Of a stretch of 34,065 bases of DNA, positions 1-8,943 are shown one piece after another. The stretch is from an uncultured Bacteroidales bacterium (GTDB taxonomy: Bacteria; Bacteroidota; Bacteroidia; Bacteroidales; Bacteroidaceae), in assembly GCA_902788275.1 (NCBI GenBank), contig CADAJV010000036.1:1-34065 (forward strand). The letters are read 5' to 3'. Position numbers and translations under genes: made by a program. Every line of letters begins with the position of its first letter. Positions within the stretch are counted from its first letter, which is position 1. The notes under the pieces are model-generated. The model made no database searches. It saw nothing but the letters and a program-made list of their open reading frames with translations, and was not told where the DNA came from.

Positions 1-92
1 AATCTAAGAGCCTCGAGCTGTCATTTTCAAGGCTCTTAGATTTGGTTTCGAGGCTCTTAGATTTTTTTTCAAGGCTTTTAGTTTTGATTTCC
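1..92. repeat. 21-nt tandem repeat block, copy A
   Basis: The block contains three tandem copies of a roughly 21-nt unit with core AAGGCTCTTAGATTT. The first 13 bases (AATCTAAGAGCCT) are the inverse complement of 30-42, so a hairpin can form. The whole block recurs in the same orientation at 11461-11552 with only about ten differences. A reading frame runs through it on the minus strand, but its product is just the translated repeat, so I do not call a gene. Confidence 0.85.
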
Positions 93-210
93 ACAGGACC
101 AAATTACCCTGCATATTAAATCGTCTGTTTTTCAAGTCTTTAACCGAAATAAGGCAGGAATGTATGCAATATAGGCAATGACACAGATGTTGGCACAGAG
201 AGAGCATGGC

Positions 211-255
211 TATTTCGCAGAGACTGCAATCTGTGCCAACTGCTATATTGTTGCC
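211..255. repeat. Flank repeat shared with 11892-11936
   Basis: The segment containing TTTCGCAG and CTGTGCCAAC is repeated with a few mismatches at 11892-11936. Bases 234-248 are also the exact inverse complement of the ATATAGCAGTTGGCA core found twice near 11032 and 11566. This ties the left end of the window to the repeat-rich region 11 kb away. Confidence 0.7.
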
Positions 256-272
256 ATTATTAATGAAATAAT

Positions 273-304
273 CAGGGCCAGCACCTTGTTTGGTGTCGGC
301 CCTG
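273..304 (-). terminator. Hairpin downstream of the M60 gene
   Basis: CAGGGCC at 273-279 pairs with GGCCCTG at 298-304, and GCACC at 281-285 pairs with GGTGT at 292-296. The stem is therefore about 12 bp with one mismatch and a 6-nt loop. It lies 41 nt past the stop of the M60 gene on the minus strand. The T-run after it is poor, so it may be a terminator or an mRNA 3' stabilising hairpin. Confidence 0.55.
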
Positions 305-344
305 AATGTTTTATCCGTGTAGGGGATTGGTCCCCTGCGGCTGT

Positions 345-3300
345 TTAGTATCTAATCTTCAGGCCATTCTGCAGGTAGATGTTGCCACGCTGCGGCTCGC
401 TGACACTGCGACCGCTGAGATCGTAGGCGGGCTTGGTTGGGTCGAAGGTAGCGTTGGACTCTTCGGCTACCGTGGCATCATTGATGGCGGTGAGGTTACG
501 CGGGTCGTAGATGATGAGGTCGGAGCCGTCTCCCAGTGCTGCCACGATGTAGTACTCGGTGTTGATGATATCCTCGGGCAGGGTAAAGGTGTAGGTGTTG
601 GAGGCGTAAATCATCTGGTGGTTGGCATTGTAGAGCTTGAAACCTACAGCACCCTTGCCGCTGGATGAGGAAATCAGCATCTCTTTAGTCTTGGCGCGAT
701 AGGTGCAGGAGTACTTGCGATAGGGGGCACCGTCCACAAAGTCGGTAAACATGCCGAGCTCTCCAACCTCAGAAGCCTTGCCTGGAGTTGCACCGGAGGT
801 GGTGGCCAGGCGTACAGCGCCTTCGGGCATACCTGGATAGTCGGCGGGGTATTCCTTGATTCGTTCGTCGATGAAGAGGATGTTGCCAAGCTTTTTAGGA
901 TATTTCTGCATATAGGCAATGGCGGCATCAATTTCAGCCTGGGTGGTGGTCATGTACTTATGGCTATAGTCGTTGAAGTCATAGTTCTTGATGGGTACGA
1001 AGAAGCCCCAGAACTGGAAGAACTCGGAGAGGTCGGCCTGTGCTACGTCGCAGCAGAACTTGGCAAACTTGAGGTAGTCGGTGGTGCCGCTGCCGGGGTT
1101 GGAGGCATCGTTTGACTGTACGATGGGGCTGTTGCGGAACATGTCGAACAGGCGGGGATAGAATGTGGTGTCGTGCTCCATCAGGTGGAAGTAGAGCCAT
1201 AGCTGGAAGAACATTCTTGAGCGCTGGCCCAGTTCGTATTCATTCCAGAATGTGTTTTTGTGGAAGAAGTCGCGTACCTGGCTCCAGGGAGCATAGCGTC
1301 CTACGTTGGAGCCCTGCATCCATGTGGCAACCTGCGAGAAGAGGTTGACGGTGATTTCTGTGCAGCCTGCAATGTTGATGGGGCTCTGGTGGTGGTGTCC
1401 GGTCTCATGGGCGATACACCAGTAGTTGGCGCCGTTGTCGTAAGCCACGCCGTGGGTCATTTTGGTGTAGTTCATAATGGTACCGACGCCGGGATAGTAT
1501 GTGCCGTAGTTGGTGCAGTAGGGATTGCCGTCGGAGGAGCTGGATGCAGAGAGTATGCAGTTGAAACGTCCCTCAAACTGGCTTGCGCCATTAATGCCGC
1601 GCTCCACCTCTACGAGCTGGTCCCAGCGATGCAGTGTGCCTTCGATGCCTTTGGCGATGCCGTCGGTGTCAACCTGGTCGAGCTCGGCAGTGGTGATCTG
1701 CTTGAGCAGTTCCTTGTAGTCCATATTATATTGGTAATATTTGGACTTTAGGTGTACTATCCTATCCTGGAACAGGTTGGCGGTGAAGTCTTTCCAGTCG
1801 GCATTGGTATGGCCGCGGGTAATATCGAAGTAGCCTTGCACGCGGCCACCCTCAATGTGGATGGTTATGGGCTCGAAGTCTGCTATCTTCTTGTTGGTAT
1901 TGGTTATGGTGTAGTGAACAAAGAGGAATCCGTCGTCGTTAGGCACAAAGACATTGATACCGCGTTTGAGGGTTGTCTCTGTGGGGTCGATGGTGTAGTC
2001 CTTGTTGCTACTGAAGGTGAGGGTGGTGCTGGTGGGTGCATTGCTGTCCACAAAGAACAGGATGATGTCGCCCTGCTTGACGGTGATGCCGGTGGGACCG
2101 CTCTGCGGAGAGTATTTGTAGCCTGTTGCCATCAGCTTGGTTGCATTCCACTGGAAGGGATCGCTATAGGGGCCGTAGGCATAGATGCGGAATTCCTTCT
2201 CGCGGTGTCCCCAGCTGTCGTTCTTGACCTTCAGGGCTATATTGCTGATGGTCCGAGGCAGTCCCTGCTCTTTCATGGCGCTTACGAGCTCGTCGTCGCT
2301 CATCGACTGGTACTCTTCCTTGAGGGTGGTGCAGGCGTAGTCGGAGAAGAATGTCTGCAGGCGTGAGTTGAGTACTGACGTGCTGGTATTGTAGATGAGG
2401 TCGTATTCATCGTATGCATCGGCGGCCTTTTGCAGTTGCTCTTCGGTAAGGTCCACACGCTGGAGGGTCCACTGGGCAGCTGTGGAGTTGATGTCGGCAT
2501 TTACGCCCTGCATGTCCTTTGTGGCAAGTCCTGTTTCGGGCTTGAGCGGCTCAATGATATTGTAGGAACTGAGCCATGCATAGGAGCTCTCCTTGATAAT
2601 CCAGTTGTGGGTGGTGGTGCCGGTGTTGGTGGTGGTGTAGAAACCTCCTGCTGCGCTGGAGGGGGTGCTAGCCTTACGATTGATATATCGGCTAGAGAAG
2701 ACATTCTGGAGCGTGTAGGTGTCATCGTCATTCTTTACTACTTTCCAATACTGATCCCAAGCCTCATCGGCAGCCTTGCTGGTCACTATGCGGTGGTCGC
2801 TCATGCGCTCTCCCATTACTTGGTTGTCGTCGATATTGGTAAATCTGTAGTAGGCTCCGGCTGTGAGGTCCAGTTGGCCAACATTGCATATCGAATTGAG
2901 GTTAGCCCTTACGGTGGCGGTGTCAACCTCGCTGCTCTCTACAGGCTTAAGAACCCACTCTGAGTTGCGGTCGTTATCGTAGTACCAGTCGGTCAGTCCT
3001 GAACTGCCGCCATTCAGGTTGGCGCAGTTGCGCTTGTAGGAGCCTACATCGCCGTGGCAGATGATGATGTATGGGTCGCTGTCGGAGCTGTTGTTGGGGC
3101 TCAGCTGTATCTTCCAGAAATACTTGCTGGTCGAGCAGGTGTAGTCAGCCTGCATATAGTCTCCAGTCTGGGCATTGCGCAGGCTGAAGCCATCATCGTT
3201 GTGCTCTATAATCCACATCTGAGCCAGACGCAGGTTCTCTGCCGTTGACTTGGTGCGGGTGGAAGCCTTGCGGGTGGTGGCAACCTCGTTGATATACTGA

Positions 3301-3926
3301 TTGGTATTGCCACGGCTCTGAATCCTGAACAGTCCGCCGCGTGCCAGCTGGAAGCTGGCCAGGGCACCGCCTGTGAGCTCGTCGGGGTTGAGGATGCGGG
3401 CCTCGTAGATGGCCCAGTCGCTATTGCCGTTAAGGGTGGCGGTGGTGCCGTAGGCTACCATGTTGGTGCCGTTGCTGTCCATGATATATGTGGAGCCCTT
3501 GATGCACCAGTGACCTGCGTTGCCGTTGATTTCTTCAAAGGTGAACTTGCCAGCTTCGCTGATATTGGTGGTTACGCCCGGAGCAGCGTTCCATGTTACG
3601 AGGTCTTTGAAATAGTAGCCCTCTGCATTCTGGATGTAAAACTTGCCCTCGACACCGGTCTCAACAAGCCTATAGAGATATGGGGCGCTTTCCCTTACGC
3701 TGCTGCAGTCAACGAGAGTGGTAGAACGGTGGCCGCCGTTGGCATAGAGATAGACCTTTCGACCCACATTGTACATCACATACCATTTACCTGTAGGTAC
3801 GGTAAAGCGTGACACGGGGTCAACTGACACAGCGTGATTTGGGTTGAGGTCCTCAACGAGGGCCTGCACAGGGGAGGTGGCTGCCGTGAGCAGCATCACC
3901 GCCAGAAGTGTAAATAATTTTTTCAT
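345..3926 (-). CDS. Secreted M60 (enhancin-like) zinc metallopeptidase with lectin-like N-terminal region
   Basis: A 1193-residue exported protein. Residues 1-22 form a signal peptide (MKKLFTLLAVMLL, Ala-rich end). About residues 25-510 hold repeated ricin-like beta-trefoil segments of the Y-R-(F/I)-x-N type. A beta-sandwich and the M60 catalytic domain follow. The gluzincin motif is visible as H840-E-T-G-H844 with a distal Glu at 857, as in mucin O-glycopeptidases of the M60 family (PF13402). The last 30 residues (YDLSGRSVSEPQRG, then IYLQNG) resemble the short C-terminal tails of secreted Bacteroidales proteins. The start at 3926 (or 3950) is preferred over an upstream in-frame ATG at 3998 because a consensus promoter occupies 3968-3999. 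The role is inferred to be degradation of glycosylated host or dietary proteins at the cell surface. It stands alone, with its own promoter and a downstream hairpin. Confidence 0.9.
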   Translation of the reverse strand: MKKLFTLLAVMLLTAATSPVQALVEDLNPNHAVSVDPVSRFTVPTGKWYVMYNVGRKVYLYANGGHRSTTLVDCSSVRESAPYLYRLVETGVEGKFYIQNAEGYYFKDLVTWNAAPGVTTNISEAGKFTFEEINGNAGHWCIKGSTYIMDSNGTNMVAYGTTATLNGNSDWAIYEARILNPDELTGGALASFQLARGGLFRIQSRGNTNQYINEVATTRKASTRTKSTAENLRLAQMWIIEHNDDGFSLRNAQTGDYMQADYTCSTSKYFWKIQLSPNNSSDSDPYIIICHGDVGSYKRNCANLNGGSSGLTDWYYDNDRNSEWVLKPVESSEVDTATVRANLNSICNVGQLDLTAGAYYRFTNIDDNQVMGERMSDHRIVTSKAADEAWDQYWKVVKNDDDTYTLQNVFSSRYINRKASTPSSAAGGFYTTTNTGTTTHNWIIKESSYAWLSSYNIIEPLKPETGLATKDMQGVNADINSTAAQWTLQRVDLTEEQLQKAADAYDEYDLIYNTSTSVLNSRLQTFFSDYACTTLKEEYQSMSDDELVSAMKEQGLPRTISNIALKVKNDSWGHREKEFRIYAYGPYSDPFQWNATKLMATGYKYSPQSGPTGITVKQGDIILFFVDSNAPTSTTLTFSSNKDYTIDPTETTLKRGINVFVPNDDGFLFVHYTITNTNKKIADFEPITIHIEGGRVQGYFDITRGHTNADWKDFTANLFQDRIVHLKSKYYQYNMDYKELLKQITTAELDQVDTDGIAKGIEGTLHRWDQLVEVERGINGASQFEGRFNCILSASSSSDGNPYCTNYGTYYPGVGTIMNYTKMTHGVAYDNGANYWCIAHETGHHHQSPINIAGCTEITVNLFSQVATWMQGSNVGRYAPWSQVRDFFHKNTFWNEYELGQRSRMFFQLWLYFHLMEHDTTFYPRLFDMFRNSPIVQSNDASNPGSGTTDYLKFAKFCCDVAQADLSEFFQFWGFFVPIKNYDFNDYSHKYMTTTQAEIDAAIAYMQKYPKKLGNILFIDERIKEYPADYPGMPEGAVRLATTSGATPGKASEVGELGMFTDFVDGAPYRKYSCTYRAKTKEMLISSSSGKGAVGFKLYNANHQMIYASNTYTFTLPEDIINTEYYIVAALGDGSDLIIYDPRNLTAINDATVAEESNATFDPTKPAYDLSGRSVSEPQRGNIYLQNGLKIRY

Positions 3927-3967
3927 ATTAATTAGAAGTTTAGTTTTCATGGCATCAATAATGTGTA

Positions 3968-3999
3968 CAAAAATACGGATAATTTTGTTTCTGCCCAAA
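3968..3999 (-). promoter_or_regulatory. Bacteroidetes-type promoter of the M60 gene
   Basis: On the minus strand the -33 box TTTG (3996-3999) and the -7 box TATTTTTG (3968-3975) are exactly 20 nt apart, matching the Bacteroidetes sigma factor consensus. Transcription would begin near 3961, leaving a leader of about 35 nt before the ATG at 3926. This excludes the longer start at 3998. Confidence 0.8.
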
Positions 4000-4154
4000 T
4001 TTTTGAATACTAAAAGCGTCTTTTCAATCGTGTGGACGCAAAATTTAATTGCGTCGAAGCGAAAATGGTGTAGATTGATAAATTACCGGGATAAGTGAAT
4101 ATGAAGGAAAACGCTACAGCATTGAGGGATGGGTTTCCCTGTCGGAAAGGGTGA

Positions 4155-4193
4155 GGAAGAAAAGAAAAGCCCCACGTAAGTGCGTGGGGCTTT
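4155..4193 (-). terminator. Rho-independent terminator of the glycine cleavage operon
   Basis: AAAGCCCCACG (4166-4176) pairs perfectly with CGTGGGGCTTT (4183-4193) around a 6-nt loop. On the minus strand it is followed by TTTTCTTTTC. It lies 24 nt past the lpdA stop, so it ends the operon. Confidence 0.9.
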
Positions 4194-4217
4194 GGGTTGC
4201 TGTATGTCTGCGTTGGC

Positions 4218-5597
4218 TTATGCGTGGGCAGCATTGAGTATCACTTCGCCGAGGGTGGGGTGGGCGTGCACGATGTCAGCCAAATCGGCGATGGTGGCAT
4301 CCTTGTTCATAAGAGCAGCCACTTCCTGGATTAGGTCGGCAGAGTGGGGGCCGTAGAGATGGCAGCCGATGATGCGGTCGAGGTCGTCGGTAAGTATCTT
4401 TACCATGCCGTCGCTCTCATTCATGGCTAGGGCCTTGCCGTTGGCTCGGAAGAAGGACTTGTGGGCCTTGACGTTGATGCCGTTGGCCTTGCAGTAGTCG
4501 GCGGTGAGGCCAACGGTTGCTGCTTCGGGATTGGTGAAGACGGCGGCCGGCATGATGTCGAGGCGTATGTTGTCAGTCTTGCCCAGGATGACGTTGAGCA
4601 CGTGCTGTCCCTGGAAGCTGGCAGCGTGGGCGAGCTGGCACTTGCCGTTGACGTCGCCAATGGCGTAGATGCCCTCCACGTTGGTGCGGAAGTGGTCATC
4701 GGTGATGATGCCGCGACGGTCGGTCTCTATGCCTATGTCAGCCAGGTTGAGTGACTGGGTGTTGGCGGCGCGGCCAACGGCCATCAGCACGATGTCGGCC
4801 TCAACACTCTCAGGCTGCTCCTTGAGCTGATAGCTGACGCTGTAGCTGTCACCATTGTCCCTGATGCCGTTGACGGCGGCGTTGTTGATGATGTTGATGC
4901 CTTTGGCCTTGAGTGATGCCTTGAGTCGCTTGGATATGTCGGAATCGAAGTTGGGCAGTATTTCCTTGCAGTACTCCAGCACGGTGACTTCGGAGCCGAA
5001 AGCGTTGAAGATGGAGGCGAACTCCATGCCGATTACTCCGCCGCCAATGACGGCGAGGCGACGTGGTACTTCGGTGAGGTCAAGCATCTCGGTGGATGTT
5101 AGCACCTTGGGCAGGTCTTTACCCTCAATGGGCAGGAATTTGGTTACGCTGCCTGTTGCAATGATGATGTTGGGGGCAGTGTACTGTGTCTCGGTCGGCT
5201 CGCCTTTGGCGTTTTTGGCTTCGGGCACCTCAATGGTCTTGGCGTTGACGAACTTGGCCTTGCCGCTGATGCGAGTGATATTAGGGCTTTTCAGCAGGGC
5301 CTCAATGCCGCTGACCAGGGTATTGACCACCTCGTTTTTGCGCTCAACAACTTTCTGCATGTTGATGCCGCTATGTGACAGGCCATTGATTCCCAGTTGC
5401 TCGGCTTCGCTCAATTCGCTGAGCAGTTCAGCGTTTTTGCAGAAGCATTTGGTGGGTATGCAGCCTACGTTGAGGCACGTGCCGCCGAGGCGGCCCTGCT
5501 CTACGATGACGGTCTTTAGTCCGGCCTGCGCGGCCTTGACGGCCGTTTCGTAGCCACCGGGGCCTGCGCCGATGATTATTAAATCTGCTTGTTGCAT
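4218..5597 (-). CDS. lpdA: Dihydrolipoyl dehydrogenase (E3 / L-protein)
   Basis: A 459-residue flavoprotein that reoxidises the dihydrolipoyl arm of GcvH with NAD+. The N-terminal FAD-binding motif GAGPGG is at residues 10-15. The redox-active disulfide is C41 and C46 in GGTCLNVGCIPTK. A second Rossmann motif (GGGVIGME) binds NAD. The C-terminal H446-P-T-x-x-E451 is the catalytic His-Glu pair that the dimer partner supplies. Length is normal for the family. It is the last gene of the gcv operon, separated from gcvPB by about 100 nt that contain a long hairpin. Because it sits in this operon it is probably the glycine-cleavage E3, though it could also serve any 2-oxoacid dehydrogenase in the cell. 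Confidence 0.96.
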   Translation of the reverse strand: MQQADLIIIGAGPGGYETAVKAAQAGLKTVIVEQGRLGGTCLNVGCIPTKCFCKNAELLSELSEAEQLGINGLSHSGINMQKVVERKNEVVNTLVSGIEALLKSPNITRISGKAKFVNAKTIEVPEAKNAKGEPTETQYTAPNIIIATGSVTKFLPIEGKDLPKVLTSTEMLDLTEVPRRLAVIGGGVIGMEFASIFNAFGSEVTVLEYCKEILPNFDSDISKRLKASLKAKGINIINNAAVNGIRDNGDSYSVSYQLKEQPESVEADIVLMAVGRAANTQSLNLADIGIETDRRGIITDDHFRTNVEGIYAIGDVNGKCQLAHAASFQGQHVLNVILGKTDNIRLDIMPAAVFTNPEAATVGLTADYCKANGINVKAHKSFFRANGKALAMNESDGMVKILTDDLDRIIGCHLYGPHSADLIQEVAALMNKDATIADLADIVHAHPTLGEVILNAAHA

Positions 5598-5625
5598 AGT
5601 AAAAGTTCGGGAGTTGTAAAGTTGT

Positions 5626-5676
5626 AAAGTTCGAGAGTTCGAAAGTAGTGTTGACTCTTTCGGACTCCCGAACTTT
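5626..5676. repeat. Long intergenic inverted repeat between gcvPB and lpdA
   Basis: Bases 5626-5645 pair with 5657-5676 over 20 bp with two mismatches around an 11-nt loop. A second partial copy of the left arm (AAAGTTCGGGAGT, 5602-5614) can pair with the same right arm, so two alternative hairpins are possible. On the minus strand the hairpin starts 20 nt after the gcvPB stop. It may partly terminate or stabilise the mRNA and so lower lpdA expression. The GTTGTAAAGTT repeats around it look like the dispersed simple repeats seen elsewhere in the window. Confidence 0.75.
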
Positions 5677-5696
5677 GTTTATACCTTATTTAATCA

Positions 5697-7151
5697 TTAT
5701 AGGTAAGCCTTGTAGGTCAGCTTGGGCTCCTTCACGGCCTTCACGTCGTCAACGCGGGTGATGGGTGTGCAGTGGGGAGCGGTCTTGACCATCTCGGGGT
5801 CTTCGGCAGCCTCCTTGGCAATCTTCTTCATTACCTCGATGAAGGCATCGATGGTGTCCTTGCTCTCGGTCTCGGTAGGCTCAATCATCAGTGCCTCGTG
5901 GAAGAGCAGCGGGAAGTAGATGGTGGGGGCATGGAAGCCGTAGTCAAGCAGGCGCTTGGCCACGTCGAGGGTGGTTACGTGCTGGCTCTTGTCGATGAGG
6001 CCGTTGAACACGAACTCGTGCTTGCACAGTCCCTGGATGGGCAGCTCGTAACAATCCTTAAGGCTTTCCTTGATATAGTTGGCGTTAAGCACGGCCATGG
6101 AGCCCATCTTGGCGAAGTTCTCCTTGCCTGCGGAGAGCAGGAAGGTGTACGCCCTGAGCACTACGGCGTAATTGCCGAAGAAAGCGCTGATTGAGCCGAG
6201 GCTGTCCTTGTCGCAATGAACGTAGAATGTGCCGTCGTCGGCTTTCTTGACCTGCGGGTTGGGCAGGTAGGCCTCCAGTCCGGCTCTTACGCCGATGGGG
6301 CCTGCACCAGGACCACCGCCGCCATGGGGTGTGGAGAAGGTCTTGTGTAGATTGATGTGCATTACGTCGAAGCCCATGTCGCCCGGGCGGCAAACGCCGA
6401 GCAGCGGGTTGAGGTTGGCTCCGTCATAGTACATCAGGCCACCGCACTCATGCACCAGCTTGGCAATCTCGGGAATCTTGGTCTCAAAGATGCCGAGGGT
6501 GTTGGGGTTGGTCATCATCATGCCGGCAATGTCGTCGCCCAGCAGGGGCTTGAGGTCTTCCACATCGACGGTGCCGTCAGCGGTGGACTTCACCTCTACT
6601 ACCTCAAGGCCGCAAACGGCTGCCGAGGCGGGGTTGGTGCCGTGGGCTGAGTCGGGAATGATGATTTTTGTACGCTTGAGGTCGCCGCGCTTAATGTGGT
6701 AGTTGCGTATGATCATCAGGCCTGTAAGTTCACCATGGGCACCGGCAAAGGGGTTGAGCGTAAACTCGCTCATGCCTCCGAGCTCGGAAAGAATCTTCTG
6801 CGTGTTGTAGTAAACCTCCAGTGCGCCCTGCACTGCGCATGCGGGGGCCAGGGGATGTAGGCCCCTGAAGGCGGGATGGCTGGCGCTCTCTTCGTTGATT
6901 TTGGGATTATACTTCATGGTGCAGGAACCGAGCGGATAGAAGCCCGTGTCAACACCAAAGTTGTTGTTGCTCATGTTGGTGTAGTGGCGTACCACGGTCT
7001 GCTCGTCAGCCTCGGGCAGCAGGGTGGGGCTTTGGCGGCTGATCTCGGCGGGTATGCTGTACTGCTTAAACTCATTGGCAGGCAGGGAGTAGCCCTTGCG
7101 TCCCTTCTTAGAGAGCTCAAAAATCAGTGTTCCGTAGAATGTGTTGTTCAT
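5697..7151 (-). CDS. gcvPB: Glycine dehydrogenase (decarboxylating) subunit 2
   Basis: A 484-residue C-terminal half of the P-protein, which decarboxylates glycine and passes the aminomethyl group to lipoyl-GcvH. The PLP-binding lysine is K270 in NLHKTFSTPHGGGGPG, followed by the Gly-rich loop typical of the family. GSCTMKYNPK (about 75-84) and DSAHGTNPAS (about 167-176) are also conserved P-protein motifs. The start lies 5 nt after the gcvPA stop, so the two halves are almost certainly translated together. The split P-protein is a known alternative to the fused GcvP of about 950 residues. Confidence 0.97.
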   Translation of the reverse strand: MNNTFYGTLIFELSKKGRKGYSLPANEFKQYSIPAEISRQSPTLLPEADEQTVVRHYTNMSNNNFGVDTGFYPLGSCTMKYNPKINEESASHPAFRGLHPLAPACAVQGALEVYYNTQKILSELGGMSEFTLNPFAGAHGELTGLMIIRNYHIKRGDLKRTKIIIPDSAHGTNPASAAVCGLEVVEVKSTADGTVDVEDLKPLLGDDIAGMMMTNPNTLGIFETKIPEIAKLVHECGGLMYYDGANLNPLLGVCRPGDMGFDVMHINLHKTFSTPHGGGGPGAGPIGVRAGLEAYLPNPQVKKADDGTFYVHCDKDSLGSISAFFGNYAVVLRAYTFLLSAGKENFAKMGSMAVLNANYIKESLKDCYELPIQGLCKHEFVFNGLIDKSQHVTTLDVAKRLLDYGFHAPTIYFPLLFHEALMIEPTETESKDTIDAFIEVMKKIAKEAAEDPEMVKTAPHCTPITRVDDVKAVKEPKLTYKAYL

Positions 7152-7156
7152 AATCT

Positions 7157-8512
7157 TCAGGCTTCTTTAATCAGTTCAACAAGTTTGTCTATCTCTGCCT
7201 TGGAGCGCTGCTCGGTAACGGCAAACATTATCTGGCCGTCGGCCGTTGACCATTGGCCGTTGACCAATGCTTCGGGCTTCAGTCCGCCGAGTATGCCGTT
7301 CTGTAGCAGTTTTTCCTGCAGTTTATCTACGTCGAGGGTGGTCTTTACCACAAACTCGTTGAAGAATGTCTGACCCTCATAGGCGGGGGTGAACTTGCCA
7401 GTCTTCAGCAGTTCGTCGTAAAGGTAGTGTGCGCCGGCATAGCTCTGCTCGTTGACTTCCTTGAGTCCCTGCGGGCCCATCAGCGACATATATATGGTGA
7501 CCATCAGCGTCATGATGCCCTGATTTGAGCAGATGTTGGAGGTGGCCTTCTGACGGCGGATATGCTGCTCGCGAGCTTGCATCGTCAGCACGAAGGTGCG
7601 CTTGCCGTCATGGTCGGTGGTGCCGCCCACTATGCGGCCAGGCATCTTGCGGACCAGGGCCTCCTTGGCACAGAAATAACCCAGGTATGGTCCGCCAAAG
7701 CTTAGCGGCAGACCCAGCGACTGGGCGTCGCCTACGGCTATGTCGGCTCCCCATTCCCCCGGAGTCTTGAGGGCGGCAAGGGTGCTGGCCGGAGCGTTGA
7801 CGATAAACAGGGCCTTCTGGGCATGGCACATATCGGCCACGCCTGTGAGGTCCTCCACGATGCCGTAGTAGTTGGGCTGGCCGATTATTACGCCGGCACT
7901 CTCGCCCTTCTGCAGCTCAGCCTCCAGTGCGGCTTTGTCGGTAGCACCGTTGAGGGTGGGTATGAGCTGAATGTCTACGCCGTGATACTTGGCGTAGGTC
8001 TCCACCACGCGAATCACTGCGGGGTTGAGGGCTGCGCTTACCAGCACCTTGTTTTTCTTCTTGGCGTTGGCCACGGCCATCATCATGGCTTCGGCGGTGG
8101 CGGTGGCACCGTCATACATGCTGGCGTTGCTTATGTCCATGCCAGTGAGGTCGGCCATCAGGGTCTGGTACTCAAAGATGTATTGCAGGGTGCCCTGCGA
8201 AATCTCTGCCTGATAGGGAGTGTAGCTGGTGAGAAACTCGCTGCGCTGAGTGATATAGTTGATGACGGAGGGGGTGTAGTGGTCATACGCGCCGCCGCCG
8301 GCAAAGCATACCAGCTGCTTGTTTTTGTCGCCCAGTGCCTGGAAGTGGTTGCGAATCTCAAGCTCCGACATCTCCGAGGGGATGTTGTAGTCGCGGTTGA
8401 GCTTCAGCTCGGCAGGCACCTCAGCATAAAGGTCGGCAAGCGTCTGTACGCCTGCCACCTTTAGCATTTGCTGTATATCCTCTTCTGTTTGAGGAAAATA
8501 TTTGTATGCCAT
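7157..8512 (-). CDS. gcvPA: Glycine dehydrogenase (decarboxylating) subunit 1
   Basis: A 451-residue N-terminal half of the split P-protein. The start at 8512 (MAYKYFPQTEEDI) is chosen because GcvPA proteins begin with a similar (S/A)YKY(I/F)P sequence, and because the upstream in-frame ATG at 8560 would run into gcvH. Conserved features include the Gly-rich FAGGGAYDHY, the stretch EISQGTLQYIFEYQT, and QAREQHIRRQKATSNICSNQ. Near the C-terminus, residues encoded at 7231-7270 (VNGQWSTADGQ) come from a DNA word that recurs outside genes in this window, and they appear to be a short low-complexity insertion before the terminal FAVTE segment. It lies 13 nt after gcvH and 5 nt before gcvPB. Confidence 0.96.
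   Translation of the reverse strand: MAYKYFPQTEEDIQQMLKVAGVQTLADLYAEVPAELKLNRDYNIPSEMSELEIRNHFQALGDKNKQLVCFAGGGAYDHYTPSVINYITQRSEFLTSYTPYQAEISQGTLQYIFEYQTLMADLTGMDISNASMYDGATATAEAMMMAVANAKKKNKVLVSAALNPAVIRVVETYAKYHGVDIQLIPTLNGATDKAALEAELQKGESAGVIIGQPNYYGIVEDLTGVADMCHAQKALFIVNAPASTLAALKTPGEWGADIAVGDAQSLGLPLSFGGPYLGYFCAKEALVRKMPGRIVGGTTDHDGKRTFVLTMQAREQHIRRQKATSNICSNQGIMTLMVTIYMSLMGPQGLKEVNEQSYAGAHYLYDELLKTGKFTPAYEGQTFFNEFVVKTTLDVDKLQEKLLQNGILGGLKPEALVNGQWSTADGQIMFAVTEQRSKAEIDKLVELIKEA
7243..7269. repeat. CCGTTGACCA repeat inside gcvPA
   Basis: CCGTTGACCATTG (7243-7255) is followed by CCGTTGACCAATG (7257-7269). The first word is identical over 13 nt to intergenic bases 13757-13769. On the minus strand it reads CAATGGTCAACGG, close to the CAATGGT heptamer array at 32994-33042. 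Here it encodes part of VNGQWSTADG. Confidence 0.75.
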
Positions 8513-8525
8513 TCTGTTAAAGTGC

Positions 8526-8906
8526 TTATTCTGCGCAGAGGTTAGTGTATGCAGCGGCATCCATCAGGTTGTCGAGCTCGCTCTTGTCGCTGAGCTGCAC
8601 CTTGATAATCCAGTTGGCGTAAGCGTCCTCGTTGATGAGCTCGGGGCTGTCGGCCAGTGCCTCGTTTACCTCTACAACGGTGCCGCTTACGGGTGACATA
8701 AGGTCAGAAGCGGCCTTGACGCTCTCAACAGCGCCAAACTCCTCGCCCTGGCTAACCTCGTCGTCAACCTCGGGAGCATCAACATATACCACGTTACCCA
8801 GTTGCTCCTGAGCATAGTCGGTGATACCTACATAGCCGAAGTCGCCTTCAACCTTTACATACTCGTGGCTCTCTGCATAAAAGAGACCTTCAATTACTTT
8901 TGCCAT
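8526..8906 (-). CDS. gcvH: Glycine cleavage system H protein (lipoyl carrier)
   Basis: A 126-residue carrier of the aminomethyl group between P-, T- and L-proteins. The lipoyl-attachment lysine is K64 in GAVESVKAASDLMSPVSG, the classic ESVKA context. N-terminal HEYVKVEGDFGYVGITDYAQ is the conserved H-protein start, and INEDAYANWIIKV closes the fold. Length is typical. It lies 37 nt after gcvT and 13 nt before gcvPA. Lipoylation is probably performed by the LplA-like ligase encoded first in the same operon. Confidence 0.97.
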   Translation of the reverse strand: MAKVIEGLFYAESHEYVKVEGDFGYVGITDYAQEQLGNVVYVDAPEVDDEVSQGEEFGAVESVKAASDLMSPVSGTVVEVNEALADSPELINEDAYANWIIKVQLSDKSELDNLMDAAAYTNLCAE

Positions 8907-8943
8907 AATGTTATGTGTTTAAATGATTATTGTTTATAGTTTT

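Noticed and set aside
4-207. Possible 67-residue basic protein on the minus strand
   Set aside because: Its C-terminal half is only the translation of the 21-nt repeat, and the second copy of the repeat does not preserve a full frame.
8513-8560. N-terminal extension of gcvPA to 8560
   Set aside because: It would overlap gcvH by 35 nt and add 16 residues absent from the usual GcvPA start.
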